This document shows positions 57,885-59,489 of a DNA stretch of 59,489 nucleotides, in pieces. The stretch covers positions 1 to 59,489 of the forward strand of contig JAPKGU010000003.1 of NCBI GenBank assembly GCA_026647565.1, written 5' to 3'. Numbering within the stretch: position 1 is the first letter of the stretch; each line of letters begins with the position of its first letter. The notes below the pieces were generated by a model. The model saw only the letters and a list, made by a program, of their open reading frames with translations, ran no database searches and had not been told where the DNA came from. The stretch comes from Phycisphaerales bacterium. Its GTDB lineage: Bacteria > Planctomycetota > Phycisphaerae > Phycisphaerales > UBA1924. The position numbers and the translations under genes are program-made.

Positions 57885-58718
57885 TCATGCGGTCTGGAAT
57901 CGAGCGGAAGCCACACGGACGGCATTCTCGAACATCAGTCGTCCGAGCGTCCTTTGCGCCCGAACATGTGAGTCCAGACGCGTGAAACAGGGGTGCCTGT
58001 TCCAATCGAGAAAGCGTTCCGGATGCGGCATCAGCCCGAACACGCGTCCGGTCGAGTCGCAGATTCCCGCGATCGAGTTCTGCGATCCGTTCACGTTGTC
58101 GGCGTATCGGAGCGCAACCAATCCGCGGGACTCGAGGACATCGAGCGTTTGCTTGGTATCGGTCAGAAATCGTCCTTCGCCGTGGGCGATGGGCAGGCGG
58201 CAGGCCTGATCCGGGTCGGCCGACGCGAAGGCGTCCGCCAGGCCCTCGGTCCACACGCAACGAGAACCCTTAACGATCGAAACGGGCAACCAGGCATCTA
58301 TGAACCGCGCGCCGGCATTCTCCGTCAGGGCGCAGGTCTGAGCGGGCGCGGTGCGCTCGGGCCACTGTCCGTCGAGCGGTCCGGGGAGCAGGCCGACTTG
58401 CACGAGAACCTGGAAGCCATTGCAGACGCCGATGACGGGGCAGCCCCGGAGCACTGCGTTGCGGAGCGGGGCGTAGAGCTTCTCTCTGACCAGGGCAGCC
58501 ATGATCCTCCCGGAGGCGATGTCGTCTCCGTAGGAGAAACCTCCGGGAAAGCCGATGAGATCGAAGCGGTCCAGCGTCGACGGCTCTCGGATCAGCGCAT
58601 CAAGGTGGACGAGGGAGGTTGCCGCTCCTGCCTCGTCGAACGCGCGGCAGAGTTCGCGGTCGCAGTTTGTTCCCTGCGCCCGGATGACGAGGGCCGATGG
58701 CGCGTCCTTGTTTGGCAT
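57885..58718 (-). CDS. purQ: Phosphoribosylformylglycinamidine synthase subunit PurQ
   Basis: Predicted 277-residue glutaminase subunit of FGAM synthase (purine pathway step 4), which frees ammonia from glutamine for PurL. It is a class I glutamine amidotransferase: 'FPGGFSYGDDIASGRI' (oxyanion region), nucleophile Cys99 in 'IGVCNGFQVLVQ', 'HGEGRFL', and His-x-Glu in 'GLMPHPERF'. Slightly longer than the 220-230-residue Gram-positive PurQ, with an extra segment around 130-160 contacting PurL in this longer type. Neither PurL nor PurS is in the window. ATG 58718 has a TAGAGT box 5 nt upstream. Confidence 0.93.
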   Translation of the reverse strand: MPNKDAPSALVIRAQGTNCDRELCRAFDEAGAATSLVHLDALIREPSTLDRFDLIGFPGGFSYGDDIASGRIMAALVREKLYAPLRNAVLRGCPVIGVCNGFQVLVQVGLLPGPLDGQWPERTAPAQTCALTENAGARFIDAWLPVSIVKGSRCVWTEGLADAFASADPDQACRLPIAHGEGRFLTDTKQTLDVLESRGLVALRYADNVNGSQNSIAGICDSTGRVFGLMPHPERFLDWNRHPCFTRLDSHVRAQRTLGRLMFENAVRVASARFQTA

Positions 58719-58723
58719 TGTGA

Positions 58724-58729
58724 ACTCTA
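58724..58729 (-). promoter_or_regulatory. -10-like TAGAGT box of purQ
   Basis: On the minus strand TAGAGT ends 5 nt before the ATG at 58718, and no Shine-Dalgarno lies between. This is the shortest gap of the series. Confidence 0.4.
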
Positions 58730-58770
58730 CGAGGCCGCCCCCGCTTTGGCACGCGACCTGCCCCGTTGCC

Positions 58771-58776
58771 TAGCGT
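58771..58776 (+). promoter_or_regulatory. -10-like TAGCGT of ribF
   Basis: TAGCGT, with TTGGCA 19 nt upstream (58746-58751), would start a leader of about 27 nt containing the GGAAGGAG site at 58797-58804. It is a normal leadered promoter beside the leaderless-type purQ start. Confidence 0.4.
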
Positions 58777-58809
58777 TGCCCGTCCCGGAGCGATCCGGAA
58801 GGAGTTCCC

Positions 58810-59489
58810 TTGACCGGCGACCGGCGCATGGCCACCGATTCCCAGACGCGAAGCGTGCTCACGATCGGCACGTTCGATGGTGTTCACGTGGGGCATGTCG
58901 CGCTCGTGGCACGGGCACGGGCGATCGCGTCCGAGTCGGCGGCGCGAGTTGTCGCGCTGGCTTTCGATCCGCACCCGATCACCCGTCTGCGTCCGGCGGA
59001 GGCCCCCCCTCGGCTGACCTCCTTCGCTCGCAAGCGGGAGCTTTTGATGCGGGCGGGTGCCGATGAGGTGGTACGGCTGGATCCGTTTGACGGGCTGCTC
59101 GAGATGGGGCCTGGCGCCTTCGTGGAGGGCCTGCGGGCGCGATACGGACCCGTCGCGATCGTTGAGGGAACCGACTTCAGGTTCGGGAAGGGGCGCGTCG
59201 GCGACATCGAAACGCTGCGGTCCCTGGCCTCGGGCATCGGCGCTGTCGTCGAGATCGTTGATCCCGTCGAGGTGGCACTCTCGGACGCGACGACGCTGGC
59301 GGCGTCGAGCACCTGCGCAAGGCGGCTGCTTCTCGCGGGCCGGGCGGCGGACGCGGCGCGGATGCTTGGACGCCCCCACCGTCTGACGGGCACCGTCGTG
59401 CGCGGAGATCGTGACGCGCATCCCGATGGCGGCGCGCACGGTGAATCTGCCGGTGGTGGATTACACGCAGACGCTGCCGGAAGGCGAAC
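58810..59489 (+). CDS. ribF: Riboflavin kinase/FAD synthetase RibF (3' truncated, apparent frameshift)
   Basis: The N-terminal FAD synthetase domain (about 200 residues) is clear: 'LTIGTFDGVHVGH' with the HxGH nucleotidyltransferase motif, 'ALAFDPHP', 'EGTDFRFGKGR', and the 'SSTCARRLLLAGR.ADAARMLGRP' end of the domain. The riboflavin kinase domain should then begin with '(R)GRTLGFPTANL'. In the open frame it reads 'RGDRDAHPDGGAHGES', while the next frame gives 'RTVNLPVVDYTQTLPEG', a good match to the expected segment. One extra base between about 59407 and 59430 would explain this. The TTG 58810 start is supported by GGAAGGAG 5 nt upstream; ATG 58828 is too far from it. The gene runs off the window. 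Confidence 0.82.
   Translation, partial: MTGDRRMATDSQTRSVLTIGTFDGVHVGHVALVARARAIASESAARVVALAFDPHPITRLRPAEAPPRLTSFARKRELLMRAGADEVVRLDPFDGLLEMGPGAFVEGLRARYGPVAIVEGTDFRFGKGRVGDIETLRSLASGIGAVVEIVDPVEVALSDATTLAASSTCARRLLLAGRAADAARMLGRPHRLTGTVVRGDRDAHPDGGAHGESAGGGLHADAAGRR

Noticed and set aside
1-59489. Insertion sequences, integrases, prophage, CRISPR arrays, rRNA
   Set aside because: I looked for transposase or integrase motifs, terminal repeats, regular direct repeats and rRNA-like stretches and saw none.

Overview
The window looks like a piece of a planctomycete chromosome, most probably class Phycisphaerae. The reasons are high GC with strongly GC-biased third codon positions; several single-copy pseudopilin-like proteins with a C-terminal H-X9-DG-type motif; PEP-CTERM surface proteins together with an exosortase; a giant exported repeat protein with an LEPR-like 'LERRQML' motif near its N-terminus; and membrane proteins that begin with a 'CxxCGYxLxGL...CPEC' zinc ribbon. 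I see no rRNA, tRNA, CRISPR array, phage or insertion sequence. It reads as ordinary chromosome carrying some unusual operons.

Layout. 1-5.1 kb: the end of a YeeE/YedE transporter, an SDR oxidoreductase, an O-methyltransferase, glutamate dehydrogenase (minus), a receiver-like protein and a Tat-exported metallo-beta-lactamase-fold hydrolase. 5.1-14.1 kb: rpsA behind a structured leader, a large exported unknown, gyrA with a repeat-coded N-terminal tail, a STAS protein, a coiled-coil lipoprotein and an unknown. 14.3-21.4 kb: a DUF4114-like PEP-CTERM protein, a HAD phosphatase (minus), a sulfotransferase-like plus class IV aminotransferase pair, a Gly-rich membrane protein, a pseudopilin, threonine aldolase (minus), and hsp20 behind a near-consensus sigma-54 promoter. 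21.5-26.5 kb (all minus): lipA, then a promoter and cobalamin riboswitch driving an operon of PEP-CTERM protein, PQQ-type beta-propeller with dockerin-like calcium loops, and pseudopilin, followed by a BFD-type ferredoxin.

26.5-43.3 kb is an exopolysaccharide/exosortase locus: SLBB export lipoprotein, exosortase, EpsI-like protein, 1525-residue TPR protein, Wzz-type chain-length protein fused to a P-loop domain lacking the Walker A lysine, sugar-nucleotide epimerase and WecA/TagO-like transferase. ParA, VanZ and MurJ follow. 43.4-47.2 kb: entericidin-like lipoprotein, SDR, ispF (minus), lipoprotein and two pseudopilins. 47.3-53.4 kb (minus): a 2015-residue secreted PPC-repeat protein. 53.7-59.5 kb: Asp/Glu racemase, two zinc-ribbon membrane proteins around mnmA, purQ, and a 3'-truncated ribF that seems to carry a frameshift at the window edge.

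Themes. First, cell-surface biology: exosortase, its likely PEP-CTERM substrates and the polysaccharide machinery lie within 25 kb of each other. Second, B12: a complete-looking cobalamin riboswitch sits on surface-protein genes, not on B12 synthesis or a recognisable transporter, which suggests an undescribed surface B12-capture system. Third, gene starts: at least 13 genes have a TAnnnT box 5-8 bases before the start codon and no Shine-Dalgarno, which points to widespread leaderless mRNAs; other genes have good GGAGG-type sites.
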